A DNA stretch of 64,000 nt, taken from NCBI RefSeq assembly GCF_040564635.1, contig NZ_CP159837.1, forward strand, positions 5,257,001-5,321,000. Direction: 5' to 3'. The DNA comes from Planktothricoides raciborskii GIHE-MW2. Lineage in GTDB: Bacteria > Cyanobacteriota > Cyanobacteriia > Cyanobacteriales > Laspinemataceae. Shown here piece by piece: positions 9,325 to 17,839 of the stretch. The notes beneath the pieces are model-generated. The model was not told the origin of the DNA. It worked only from the letters and a program-made list of their open reading frames with translations, and ran no database searches. Within the stretch, counting starts at the first letter, position 1. Each line of letters opens with the position of its first letter. The position numbers were made by a program, and so were the translations under genes.

Positions 9325-10497
9325 TTACTTATGTTCGTTTTTGAGAATTTCCGCGATCGCCTGTTGTTCTTCTGGTGGCTTTGCCAGGGGACTTTGGCGA
9401 CTATCGGTAATTAACCAGTCTAATGCCGCAGCTTGCATATCAAAGGACACACCATGTTTATCCACACAGTAACGACCAAATACCAATTTTTCGATTAAGC
9501 GCACATTGGGACCTAAACGGGAATACTCAAAAATCACGCTATTATCAATCGTTGCCCCACCAGAAATATGACAACTTGGCCCAATCATAGTTGGCCCGAT
9601 AATCGTAGCGCCATCTTCAATTTTAGTCATCCCGCCAATATACACCGGGCCTGTAATATCTACTTTGTCTAAATTCATCGCCACATTTAAGCCCGTGTAG
9701 ATCCCAGGGCGAATTTCTTTCCCCGGAATGGAAACATTTTTCACCTTGCCCGCTAACACATCCCGAATTGCCTGCCAATAGTCAGGGACTTTGCCAATAT
9801 CGACCCATTGAAAGTCCATTGTTAACCCGTAAAAGGGTGCTTTTTTGGCCACTAATTGAGGAAATAAATCTCCGCCAATGTCATATTCGACCCCAGAGGG
9901 AATGTAATCTAAGACTTCAGGCTCAAAAATGTAAATCCCGGTGTTGATATCGGTACTGAGGGCTTCTTCAACCGGGGGCTTTTCTTGGAATGCTTGAATC
10001 CGATTATTTTGATCGGTGACGACCACCCCATAGCTGGAGACTTGATCTTTCGGCACAGATTTCATAATAATTGTGGCGATCGAGCCTTTTTCTTTGTGCC
10101 ACTTCACCGCAGCAGTTAAATCCAAGTCAATCAGCGCATCTCCACAGAGCACCACAAAGGTATCATCAAAATAGGGATAAAAGTCTTGAATCCGGCGCAT
10201 TCCTCCCGCTGAACCCAACGCTTCCCCGATTAGTTTTCCTTCAACAATTCTCCCTTCAAAAGAATAGGCAATTTGCACGTCAAAACGGCTACCATCGCGA
10301 AAATAGTTTTCAATTTCATTCGCCAAGTGACTGACGTTTACCATGATTTCGTTAAAGCCATGTAAACGTAACAGTTCTACTAAAAATTCCATCACTGGTT
10401 TAGTTAGGATGGGAATCATCGGTTTAGGAACGGTATAGGTAATGGGGCGGACGCGGGTGCCTTTTCCTGCCGCCAAAATCATTGCTTTCATAGGCAT
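9325..10497 (-). CDS. Sugar-phosphate nucleotidyltransferase with left-handed beta-helix domain
   Basis: NDP-sugar pyrophosphorylase of 390 residues. Residues 1-240 are the nucleotidyltransferase fold: LAAGKGTRVRP is the nucleotide-binding loop and KPM the following motif, with LCGDALIDLDL for metal binding and FQEKP for sugar binding. Residues about 260-350 are a hexapeptide-repeat region (VYIGGMTKIEDGATIIGP...). The family covers mannose-1-P guanylyltransferase and glucose-1-P adenylyl/thymidylyltransferase-like proteins. I favour a mannose-1-P guanylyltransferase-like role in envelope polysaccharide synthesis, but the sugar and nucleotide cannot be fixed. It is convergent with speA. Confidence 0.88.
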   Translation of the reverse strand: MPMKAMILAAGKGTRVRPITYTVPKPMIPILTKPVMEFLVELLRLHGFNEIMVNVSHLANEIENYFRDGSRFDVQIAYSFEGRIVEGKLIGEALGSAGGMRRIQDFYPYFDDTFVVLCGDALIDLDLTAAVKWHKEKGSIATIIMKSVPKDQVSSYGVVVTDQNNRIQAFQEKPPVEEALSTDINTGIYIFEPEVLDYIPSGVEYDIGGDLFPQLVAKKAPFYGLTMDFQWVDIGKVPDYWQAIRDVLAGKVKNVSIPGKEIRPGIYTGLNVAMNLDKVDITGPVYIGGMTKIEDGATIIGPTMIGPSCHISGGATIDNSVIFEYSRLGPNVRLIEKLVFGRYCVDKHGVSFDMQAAALDWLITDSRQSPLAKPPEEQQAIAEILKNEHK

Positions 10498-10844
10498 CTG
10501 TAGTTTAAGAAGCTAGGGTCAACTAATTGTATCAATTAGCCGTGGTAACCTTTTCAATATACTTACTACTTGAAATTAGGCCAATCAGTAGTGGACATCA
10601 TGGAAAACCTTTTCTGGGGAAATTTTTCCTGAGATTGAACAGTTAATTTACATAAATTAATTGAAAAGTTTTCTCTCCTTGTGGGACTCAGGATGGTTTG
10701 GGTTTCCTGGTTAAAGAGAAAAGCTAGGGGGCGATCGCGATCGCCGCAAATAATACTCTTAGAAACATAGAAATGTCCCGTCTCGGAGAGGGGACACTGA
10801 ATCAATCTAAATCCAATCTAAATCAATCTATAGTTATTTTAAAT
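10498..10844. other. Intergenic region before the ORF-less intron
   Basis: No gene seen. It contains an A+T palindrome (TTAATTTA / TAAATTAA, 10643-10660), a double HIP1 near 10731-10744, and a run of AATCTAAATC units (10800-10830) directly before the intron. A similar AATCTAAATCAATCTA tract resumes at 11846, so the intron and the palindrome after it sit inside one such tract. Confidence 0.5.
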
Positions 10845-11718
10845 GTGCGATTCGTTCCCCTCCAAAGTGGAAGCAAAACGGCTGAAACGTCGTGTGGGTG
10901 TCGGTTTGAGTAACGAATAGTCTAAGCCGATGAACGGCTCCACAAACCCTTATAACTGTGGTGAAAGTTGTCCAATAAGGAGGACAATACCCGGATTTCC
11001 TGGAATTATAATTACATTCCAGGGGTAATAGGCAAACGCCCGTCCTGAACCCTCTTAATCACTAAGTAGCGAAACTGGTTGATCCGCTGCGTTCAAAATG
11101 GATAACATGGGGAATAAGTGGGTAATTATTTGATTAACCCACAAAAGTCAAAGTAAGCAGTAGACAAGGCTTTGATATTGAAGTCCTAAAAGTACCCAGG
11201 GGGATAGGGTGGACTATTAGCTAATTATACCCGAAACCACGGAACGAAGTATCCCCCCCTATTGGCTCTCAAAGCAATTTGAGTAGTGATAAGTGTAAGG
11301 GCAAGCCTTTGTGGGGGTCAGATGTATCCAGAAGCAAAAGACTGGGGTAATGCCTGGTATATGCAGAGGGGATACGGCGGTAAAGTTAGTCCTAACATGG
11401 TTTACCTGAATACGTTATCAGCCACCTGCAAGGGTAGGAATAAATTAAAACATTCATTGTGCGTACAGTGAGCGAAAGCTGAGTGGGTAATTGCCCCCAA
11501 GATGCATTTGAATGCAATACATCGAACGGCCTGAACCGAACCATCAAGGCGGCATCGTCCCACGGGTCAAAGTGAGAAGACTATGCCAAACGGGATAGTG
11601 CAAGCTACCCTAGTAGGAGCCAAGTAAAGCGAGTACCGCCCGGAGCGGCAGGGTCGTGAAAGTGGCACGTTCCGTTTTGAATGGGAGGTCAGAGGAGCGA
11701 TTCTCTGATCTACCCCTA
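10845..11718 (+). mobile_element. ORF-less group II intron
   Basis: The sequence starts GTGCGATTCGTTC, a group II 5' end, and closes with a domain V-like hairpin (GGAGCGGCAGGGTCGTGAAA...GTTCCG, about 11644-11678) and a domain VI stem (AGGTCAGAG / CTCTGATCT, about 11686-11712). Internal blocks such as CCTGAACCCTCTTAATCAC and AAGTAGCGAAACTGGTTG match the intron copies near 58.3 kb and 63.6 kb. At about 874 bases it has no room for a reverse transcriptase, and only a 61-codon chance frame lies inside. It is a member of the outer-intron family at 56.1-63.3 kb that has lost its intron-encoded protein and would depend on one supplied in trans. The exact 3' boundary is uncertain by a few bases. Confidence 0.82.
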
Positions 11719-11754
11719 CTAAAAATGTAAAAATGAGACATTTAATCTCTGTTA

Positions 11755-11809
11755 GTAGGGGCGTCCAAGCGAACCTCTCCTACATAGGGGTTCGCTTGGA
11801 CGCCCCTAC
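11755..11809. repeat. GTAGGGGCG palindromic element, 21-bp arms
   Basis: Perfect 21-bp inverted repeat whose left arm begins GTAGGGGCGTCCAAGCG, with a 13-base centre. The outer arm sequence is shared with the larger element at 17607-17740, and a half-site (ACGCCCCTAC) occurs near 7053. This suggests a small non-coding palindromic element family. Confidence 0.85.
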
Positions 11810-11937
11810 ATAATTGTATTAATCTTATTTGAAATAACGATAAACCAATCTAAATCAATCTACATCAACCAAAAAAAACAAAGTCTGGGGCAATTTTTCC
11901 CGAAACCTTCAGTCAAGCCGATAGGAAACAGCGGATC

Positions 11938-11981
11938 TCTCGGAGATTTCCGCTCGTCAGACCGATGGTCGATCTCCGAGA
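11938..11981 (-). terminator. Hairpin downstream of scpA
   Basis: Inverted repeat TCTCGGAGAT / ATCTCCGAGA with a 24-base loop, about 45-85 bases past the scpA stop on the minus strand. A terminator or 3'-end role is inferred from position only. Confidence 0.4.
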
Positions 11982-12023
11982 TAGCTCGCAAAATTTATGT
12001 ATTTTATATGTATTTTAACTGTC

Positions 12024-12857
12024 TTACATTGCCTGTAAATTCATGGAGATAGAAATCGAGCGAATTTTTAAATCCTGGTAAAATTCTTCCTGACAGAGCT
12101 CAACTTTCGACTGTGCCGACAGCAGCAACAGCGCCCAGAAAACCCCTACCCGGTCATAATGTTTGTGGGATCCAGGATTTTTGTGGCTGCCATTGGCCGA
12201 TCCTTGAAAGTTAGAAATTTTCCATCGCTCCACTAAATCATCAATTTCTAGCCAATCATCATTGTCGGTTAACTCGTGCCACTGGTCAGAAAGAAATTGA
12301 TCCAAGGCTTTGGCGACTTCCGCAAGATTTTCTTGGGTGGCAAATTCACTCAGCGCCCGCACCGCCGCTTTAGATTGAGCTTTATTGGGTTTAGGGCGGT
12401 TGGTGCTGCGCTTGGGAGTATATTCTTCCAGGGTTTGAGACATCAGTTGTAGCTGATCGATCAACTCTTGTAAGGTGACGCGGCGTTTTTTTGGCACGGG
12501 AGCCACGGCCCGACGGCGGAGTTGTTTCTCCAGTCTCAAAGGCATCAGGGAATTTTGCTCATCAGCATCCAAGTCTTCGACCTCTGCTTCGGGAGATTCC
12601 TCTTCGTCGGACAACGATTCAGCCCTCACCAGGTTATCCGCTTTGAGTAATACCAACATTGAGGCATATAAAAAAGCTTGTCCAGACCGAGATAGAGCGA
12701 CTTCTCGCTCCACTTGACTGGCGTCATGTACGGGCACCAGTCCACTTAAGTATCGGTCAATTACATCAATGACTTGCACATCCCAGGGATCGATTTCTCC
12801 CTGGTTGGCCAAGTCAATTAGTAGTGCGATCGCATCTTGCGCCAGAGAACCACTCAT
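12024..12857 (-). CDS. scpA: Segregation and condensation protein A
   Basis: Kleisin subunit that bridges the SMC ATPase heads with ScpB in chromosome condensation and segregation. The 277 residues show the kleisin N-terminal helices (AIALLIDLANQGEIDPWDVQ, then VIDRYL), FLYASMLVLLKA, an acidic low-complexity linker (residues about 80-100), and the C-terminal winged-helix part (GVFWALLLLSAQSKVELCQEEFYQDLKIR). No scpB is in the window. The gene is flanked on both sides by group II intron sequences. Confidence 0.93.
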   Translation of the reverse strand: MSGSLAQDAIALLIDLANQGEIDPWDVQVIDVIDRYLSGLVPVHDASQVEREVALSRSGQAFLYASMLVLLKADNLVRAESLSDEEESPEAEVEDLDADEQNSLMPLRLEKQLRRRAVAPVPKKRRVTLQELIDQLQLMSQTLEEYTPKRSTNRPKPNKAQSKAAVRALSEFATQENLAEVAKALDQFLSDQWHELTDNDDWLEIDDLVERWKISNFQGSANGSHKNPGSHKHYDRVGVFWALLLLSAQSKVELCQEEFYQDLKIRSISISMNLQAM

Positions 12858-13263
12858 ATTTAACCCAAAAAATACCTGCGAGCAGCAAAGAAATAATTTC
12901 AGAACATATGGATATTTTCGGACTGCACGGAAAAATCTTTCTTCCTCCCTTGATTCCCGCCAATCTTACCCGCCAATGAAAGCTTTGTCATCCATCAGAT
13001 ATCTGACAAACAGATATCTGACAAAATTGGCCTGTCTGCTGCCGACGATTGATTGCCTCGGACACGAAGTCCGCGATATTGCATCCGCAACGCCGAAGCG
13101 AACGCCCCTTGACCGGAAAAGTAATGCGGTATGGCGGTTGAGCAAAAATATTCTCTCTCGGTTAGGGGGTTAAAGCAGAGGTGGCACCAATATGACCGAA
13201 TATGACCGAACCAGCACAATCCGTGATTAGTCCAGGTGATTCACTTCCTTACTTTATCCCATT
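12858..13263. other. Spacer upstream of scpA with dispersed repeats
   Basis: No gene seen. It contains a direct duplication AGATATCTGACAAA (about 13004-13031), one exact copy of the 27-bp GCGATATTGC repeat (13073-13099) running into CGAACGCCCC, and a duplicated ATATGACCGA (near 13190-13207). Confidence 0.55.
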
Positions 13264-13760
13264 AGGGGTAGATGGGGAAATCGCTCTCCCCACCTCCCAT
13301 TCAGAACCCAGCGTGCCACTTTCATGGCACTAGGCTAGGCTCCTACCCACGTTGACCCCTTACATGGGTACGACTACCAGAGTGGTAATTCTTCCTCCGC
13401 CCTTGGGCGCTTCCGCCATATCTTGACTTTAAGTCGTGACAATGAGCATGAAGCAATTGCAGGTTTTTGTATTCATCCTTTCCGCCTTGGCTTCTAGGAA
13501 TGATATGGTCTACTTCTAGCAGGTCGCTGCTTGTGAAGTATTGTCCGCAATATGGGCATTTACCCTTTTGCTGAAACAGCAATTTTGCCACTCTCGTAGG
13601 GGCTTCGATGTCTTGTCCTCGCCTGGTACTCCAGTAAAACCAGTTTCCGTCGAATGGTGATTTGTCAGGCTTGACTAGGGTATGTCGTTTGATTTCGACA
13701 TCCGCGTGTTTCCATAGCGTCAGTCCGTCTTTTGTTGCAAACGTCCATTTGCCGTGTCTA
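13264..13760 (-). pseudogene. 3' fragment of a group II intron with HNH end of its encoded protein
   Basis: On the minus strand this encodes the C-terminal part of an intron reverse transcriptase (GRHGKWTFATKDGLTLWKHA, TLVKPDKSPFDGNW, YWSTRRGQDIEAP) running in frame into an HNH nuclease domain (CPYCGQYF...LLEVDHIIPRSQGG...LHAHCHDLK). Domain V (GTGCCATGAAAGTGGCAC) and domain VI follow, ending near 13264. The reverse-transcriptase core and the intron 5' part are missing: at about 13760 the sequence switches abruptly to a tnpB remnant on the other strand. It is close to the protein at 56382-57941, but here the RT-HNH junction is in frame, whereas there it is broken. Confidence 0.85.
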
Positions 13761-13762
13761 CC

Positions 13763-14462
13763 TTACCAGTCATGCTATATCCCAAAATCTGCCGTTAAGC
13801 CTCGGGGCATATACCACAAAATTTTGGGTCAACTTGACTATGCAGAAGAGTTGCCGGAAAACTTTGGGGACTGTCGGTTAGTTCTTGTCCGCGGGCAGTA
13901 TTATCTGTGCGTCCCCTCATCCGGGCCTACCACCCATCAGCCCGACAACCAAGGGCGGGTGGTAGCCTTAGACCCTGGAGTTAGAACATTCCTAACCTTC
14001 TTTTCTGAACAGAAAGTCGGGAAGATAGGAGAGTCAGATTTCTCCAGGATTCAACGTCTATGTCATCACCTCGACGATCTGATTTCTCGATTTAGCTGCG
14101 TAAGCGCCCCGCAACGGCGGCGGATGAAAAAAGCCGCTGACAGGATCAGGGTCAGGATTCGCAACCTGGTAGATGAATTGCATCCGCATTGCCGCCAGAT
14201 TTCTGGTAGACAACTTTGATGTAATTCTCCTGCCAACGTTTGAGACTTCAAATATGAGCCGCAAGGCCACAAGAAAAATCCGCTCAAAGACTGTGCGGAA
14301 TATGCTTTCATTTGGGCATTACCGTTTCGAGCAATTCCTGAAACATAAAGCAACAGAGCGCGGGTCTCTGGTGGTGGATGTCTGTGAAGCGTACACCAGC
14401 AAAACGGTTAGCTGGACTGGTGAGATTCGAGCAATTGGCGGGGCGAAAACGGATACCTTTTT
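13763..14462 (+). pseudogene. tnpB: tnpB remnant, 5'-truncated and frameshifted
   Basis: Remains of an RNA-guided nuclease TnpB from an IS200/IS605 or IS607 element. It begins inside the gene (KSAVKPRGIYHKI...), carries the RuvC-I motif VVALDPGVRTFLTF with its catalytic Asp, and runs through basic helices to NLVDELH. A one-base insertion near 14180 moves the rest to another frame (AARFLVDNFDVILLPTFETS...VCEAYTSKTVSWTGEI with the RuvC-II Glu). The amino-terminal third is lost to the junction with the intron fragment. At about 14462 the gene stops matching, because its tail is inverted (next entry). Confidence 0.85.
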
Positions 14463-14590
14463 GCTAACTTTCATTAACAAATGCAAGATGCTCACTCATC
14501 CAGGGCGTATCTACCAAAGCCCGCAAGAATATCCCGCGAGCGCCATTTACGTCTCGATCCATCACCTTTCCATCAAGAGCCGACTTAATG
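14463..14590 (-). pseudogene. tnpB: Inverted C-terminal segment of the same tnpB
   Basis: Read on the minus strand this encodes IKSALDGKVMDRDVNGARG, then a stretch ending FVNES and a stop. This is the RuvC-III end of TnpB (Asp in DRDVNGARG). It is exactly the part missing from the plus-strand remnant that ends GGAK just to the left, but in opposite orientation. The simplest reading is a local inversion of about 130 bases at the tail of the element. Confidence 0.75.
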
Positions 14591-15818
14591 GGTCATCTCG
14601 GTAATGCTTACGAATCATTGCCGGGGATGTGTCCAGCAACGCGGCGATCGCCTCTTCCGACATCCCAGACTCTAACCAACGATTCTGGGTAGTGTGACGG
14701 GAATGGTATGTTGGGAGATACTCGCTGATTTCCCCGGCATCTACCAGTGACTCAACGACCGGCTTAAATATCCGATTGGTAAAATTGTCAATGGTGATAT
14801 ACCAACGACGGGGTGACGGAAAAACCAGATCGGGGTAGTGAGGCCGGTTGATAGTTTTTAGATGACGGGAAATTCTTGGCTCACGGTGAATCGTCTCTTT
14901 TCTGGGAATTGCCATGATTAAATCTGCCAGTTCTGAGTTAACCGGAAAAACCCGTGGTGTATTTTTGCCGTTGCGATCTCCTTTACTAGGCTTGAGAATC
15001 CCATCTGTATAGGCACGGTCAAAGTAAATCTTGATAGGCCGGTCCCGTTCCCAGACGATTTGTTCCCACTCCAGAGGGATCGCCAGTTGCGGTCAGGCCC
15101 CGGTTAGAAACAGAAATTTTAAAAACTGACCATAGTAAGAATGCTTGATATAGGCATAGGGTGAGGTAAAGCGGTCAGTGGCGATCGCTTTGAGAATTGT
15201 CATGGCTTCAGAGTCAGAGTAAGCTTTACCAGATTTCTCAGGATTTTCACACTGACTCTTTAAAATGGCTAAATCACGGCTATAAGGATTTTTTTCCCAG
15301 ATGTCTTGTTTTACAGCCCAATTAGCGCAAGCGGATATCTTTGTGTAGTAAAAAACCAAGGTGCTTGGTTTGTAGTGCTTGGTTAAGAAACTCAAAAGTT
15401 CTTTAGAATTACTTAATCTCAGTAACTCTGGGTCAACTTTTGTGAGCATTTTGTCAACGCGGGGATAAGCATCTGTCAGGGTTGTTTCTTGAACTTTCCC
15501 TTGCTGAGTTTTGAAATCAACAAACTTAACCCAAGCATCTAGCAATGATGGGATTTTTGGCGCCACGGCAATTTTCAACCCAGGGCGATACTTTTGCAGT
15601 GTTGGATCGAATGCCGGTGGTTGTAATCCTAGAAAATCATGTTTAATATCTTGTCTAATGATATCTGCAATTTTTTCAGCCTTACGGCGGTCCCGTCGGT
15701 CATCCCATTTAAGTGGCAAGGTCATCTCATAATTTTTCTGCTTACCGTCTTGAGTCAGTCGAAACCTGATAAATATGGACCCAGTTTTTTTGGGCTTAGG
15801 GGTGATTTTAGGAATCAT
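14562..15818 (-). pseudogene. Tyrosine recombinase (integrase) with one internal stop
   Basis: One reading frame of about 418 codons is interrupted only by a TGA at 15093-15095. The N-terminal part (241 residues) has an arm-binding-like start and a SAM-like core-binding domain (FLTKHYKPSTLVFYYTKI). After the stop the same frame continues PQLAIPLEWEQI and ends with the box II motif HSRHTTQNRWLESG and the nucleophile region PAMIRKHYRDD. The stop falls on the first catalytic arginine: the box I pattern T-G-x-R-P reads T-G-A-stop-P, as expected from CGA to TGA. After HYRDDP the frame runs into tnpB sequence, so the natural C-terminus is also lost. Confidence 0.85.
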
Positions 15819-15940
15819 ATATTATTTATTAGGGAACAATGGATCTGACTCCGATAATACCCCAAGTGGCTATGAAGGTGGCGGTAACGGGGAAACAAAC
15901 AGCTTACAACCTATATATAACAAGACTTGTAAAGAACTCC

Positions 15941-17245
15941 ATGAAAAACTCTTTCGATCTCAACCCAGCAAAAACTCCTCCAGAACAACAGCGGCTTTAT
16001 CATCACTGTACGACCATCGTTGACGAAAAATCTCCAGAAGAATTAATCGCTCTCATCCAAGCATTGTGGATTAATGGCACGAATTATCCCAATGAGCAAG
16101 TCGAGAGTGATCGAGATACTTTGCTATCTTATAAAGTCGAGCAAGAAGCGTTTAATATCTGTCTGTATAAATGTTGTCAAATTTTAATTGAAGCCTGGGA
16201 AAAAACACCGGCAACGGCAGAATTCATTCCCAAGCTAGTGGGTCTATTCACCGGCCCGGCAAATCCTGATGCGGACGCTTACTGGCGATCGCGCACCGCC
16301 TTACGCTTACATGAAAGGTTGCAAGCATTCCGTAAAAGCGAACAATGCCAATCTCTGCAACATTTCTTGGGACTTTTGCAGCCCCAGGAAATTACCGTCA
16401 ATCAGATCGAAAATCAGCCATTACAGTCATTACTCTATCGTTATCCTTATTTATATCCTTATAGTGTCAGCAGTGAAGACAGCGGTTCTTTATCAGCAAC
16501 ATTGCGAAGACTCAAATCTAAAAAAACAAAAGAATTTGATACCAATTTATCCCAATATGTGATTTCTCAAGTGCGGCGATCGCTCCCAGAAGCTAACGAG
16601 CATCAAACCACCAAAAATTCCCTGAGAATTTTTAGTAAAAATAATCCCACCTTTCTCACGGACAAAGAACTCAATCGCGCCTTGCAAGAATATCTGGGCA
16701 AAGTAGACGGACATCCGAGTAATCGAGACTTAGCCCAAAGCTTCTCCAATTATCAACAGTCTAATATTAACTTTTATGGAGATTTCAAAAAACTCTTTTA
16801 TCAATATCTAACCAAAACCCTCAATTCCAGCTACGGCATCCGTCAATTTAGTCCCCTGTTAGAAAAACACCTAGAAACCATTTTCCCGGCCAAAGCCGAT
16901 GACCCAATCAGTGATTTTTTAAGTCTCAGAACTTGTACCGCTACATTACAATTTTTAGTGGTCGATATGACCCCGCCTTACAAGCACGTCATCTTTATGA
17001 ATTTAATCTCTAATCTGGGGGCGATTCGCACCATGAGTTTACTGATGAAAATTATCTTAATTTGTCCTCAAGCCCGCCCTCAGCTAGAAAAGCAATTATG
17101 GATTTTATTTAAAAATTATGCAGCATCCCCTTGTCCGCAAGTCAAAGGACTAATTAAAATTTGGGAAAATTATAATGTAGCCCAGGCTGCTTACTTTGGC
17201 AAAGCGGATTTATCTTGGTGTTTACAAATTCCTCGGACTAATTAG
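15941..17245 (+). CDS. Conserved-looking protein of unknown function
   Basis: I do not recognise a family. From Met at 15941 the product is 434 residues. An upstream in-frame ATG at 15839 would add 34 residues, but that segment is of mixed composition and lies within 20 bases of the divergent integrase start, so I prefer the inner start (MKNSFDLNPAKTPPEQQ). The protein looks soluble and largely helical, with Leu-rich helices throughout, a short basic stretch (LRRLKSKKTKEF, middle) and no signal peptide or clear membrane segment. Codon use resembles the chromosomal genes, which suggests it is resident rather than part of the neighbouring mobile patch. Confidence 0.65.
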   Translation: MKNSFDLNPAKTPPEQQRLYHHCTTIVDEKSPEELIALIQALWINGTNYPNEQVESDRDTLLSYKVEQEAFNICLYKCCQILIEAWEKTPATAEFIPKLVGLFTGPANPDADAYWRSRTALRLHERLQAFRKSEQCQSLQHFLGLLQPQEITVNQIENQPLQSLLYRYPYLYPYSVSSEDSGSLSATLRRLKSKKTKEFDTNLSQYVISQVRRSLPEANEHQTTKNSLRIFSKNNPTFLTDKELNRALQEYLGKVDGHPSNRDLAQSFSNYQQSNINFYGDFKKLFYQYLTKTLNSSYGIRQFSPLLEKHLETIFPAKADDPISDFLSLRTCTATLQFLVVDMTPPYKHVIFMNLISNLGAIRTMSLLMKIILICPQARPQLEKQLWILFKNYAASPCPQVKGLIKIWENYNVAQAAYFGKADLSWCLQIPRTN

Positions 17246-17839
17246 TCCTGATTTCAGCCTACAGATATAGCGGTGGGCAACGGATGGGATAACGGATTGT
17301 AAATAATAATATCATGCAAAATTATGCAAATAATATCATTAACTCCTCTGTGTCCCTCTGTGTCTCTGTGGTAAAACCTCTAAGAGTGGGCAACGGATGG
17401 GATAACGGATTGTAAATAATATCATTAACTCCTCTATGTCCCTCTGTGTCTCTGTGGTAAAACCTCTAAGAGTGGGCAACGGATGGGCTGACTATTTTAT
17501 TTATGCCGGAAATAGTGGTGGGCAACGGATGGGCTGACTATTTGATGGATGAAATAGTGATTGTCTGGTAGGCCGAAGCCCACATAACCTGGGTCTTGGT
17601 GTATTTGTAGGGGCGCTACGTCCAAGCGCCCTTACGTCCAAGCGCCCCCAGATCAGAACCGGATCCCGAGAATTCGGGGGGCGCCAGCGGGGGGCGCCAG
17701 CGGGGGCGCCAGCGGGGGCGCTTGGACGTAGCGCCCCTACATAAAATAACATCGTCGATTTCTCGTCATTAAATTTATCACCAAGACGTAGGGTAGGCAT
17801 TGCCCACCCTACGAATCTAGTTAATAGGTCATAATAACT
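17246..17839. repeat. Repeat-rich spacer with direct duplications
   Basis: No gene. The motif GTGGGCAACGGATGGG begins at 17273, 17386, 17472 and 17518. The first two copies are each followed by nearly the same block (AACGGATTGTAAATAAT...CCTCTAAGA), the latter two by a CTGACTATTT block. A large inverted-repeat element follows (17607-17740), and then a near-palindrome (CGTAGGGTAGGCATTGCCCACCCTACG, 17785-17811) beside the end of the bestrophin-like gene, where it could act as that gene's terminator. Confidence 0.8.
17607..17740. repeat. Non-coding element with 25-bp perfect terminal inverted repeats
   Basis: Ends GTAGGGGCGCTACGTCCAAG... and its exact complement enclose about 84 bases. Inside the left end a second copy of TACGTCCAAGCGCCC is present. 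The right half contains a GGGGGCGCCAGCG unit repeated three times. The outer arms match the arms of the palindrome at 11755-11809. No coding content. Confidence 0.85.

Larger units (their letters stand above)
11720..12023. other. Spacer with two inverted repeats downstream of scpA
   Basis: No gene. It contains the 55-bp palindrome at 11755-11809 and a scpA-proximal hairpin (11938-11981). The rest is A+T-rich. Confidence 0.5.

Noticed and set aside
10566-10805. 79-codon minus-strand frame near the nucleotidyltransferase gene
   Set aside because: Mixed composition, runs through a double HIP1 site, no ribosome site or recognisable feature.
11286-11471. 61-codon frame inside the ORF-less intron
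   Set aside because: Lies in structured intron RNA and has no reverse-transcriptase or maturase motif.
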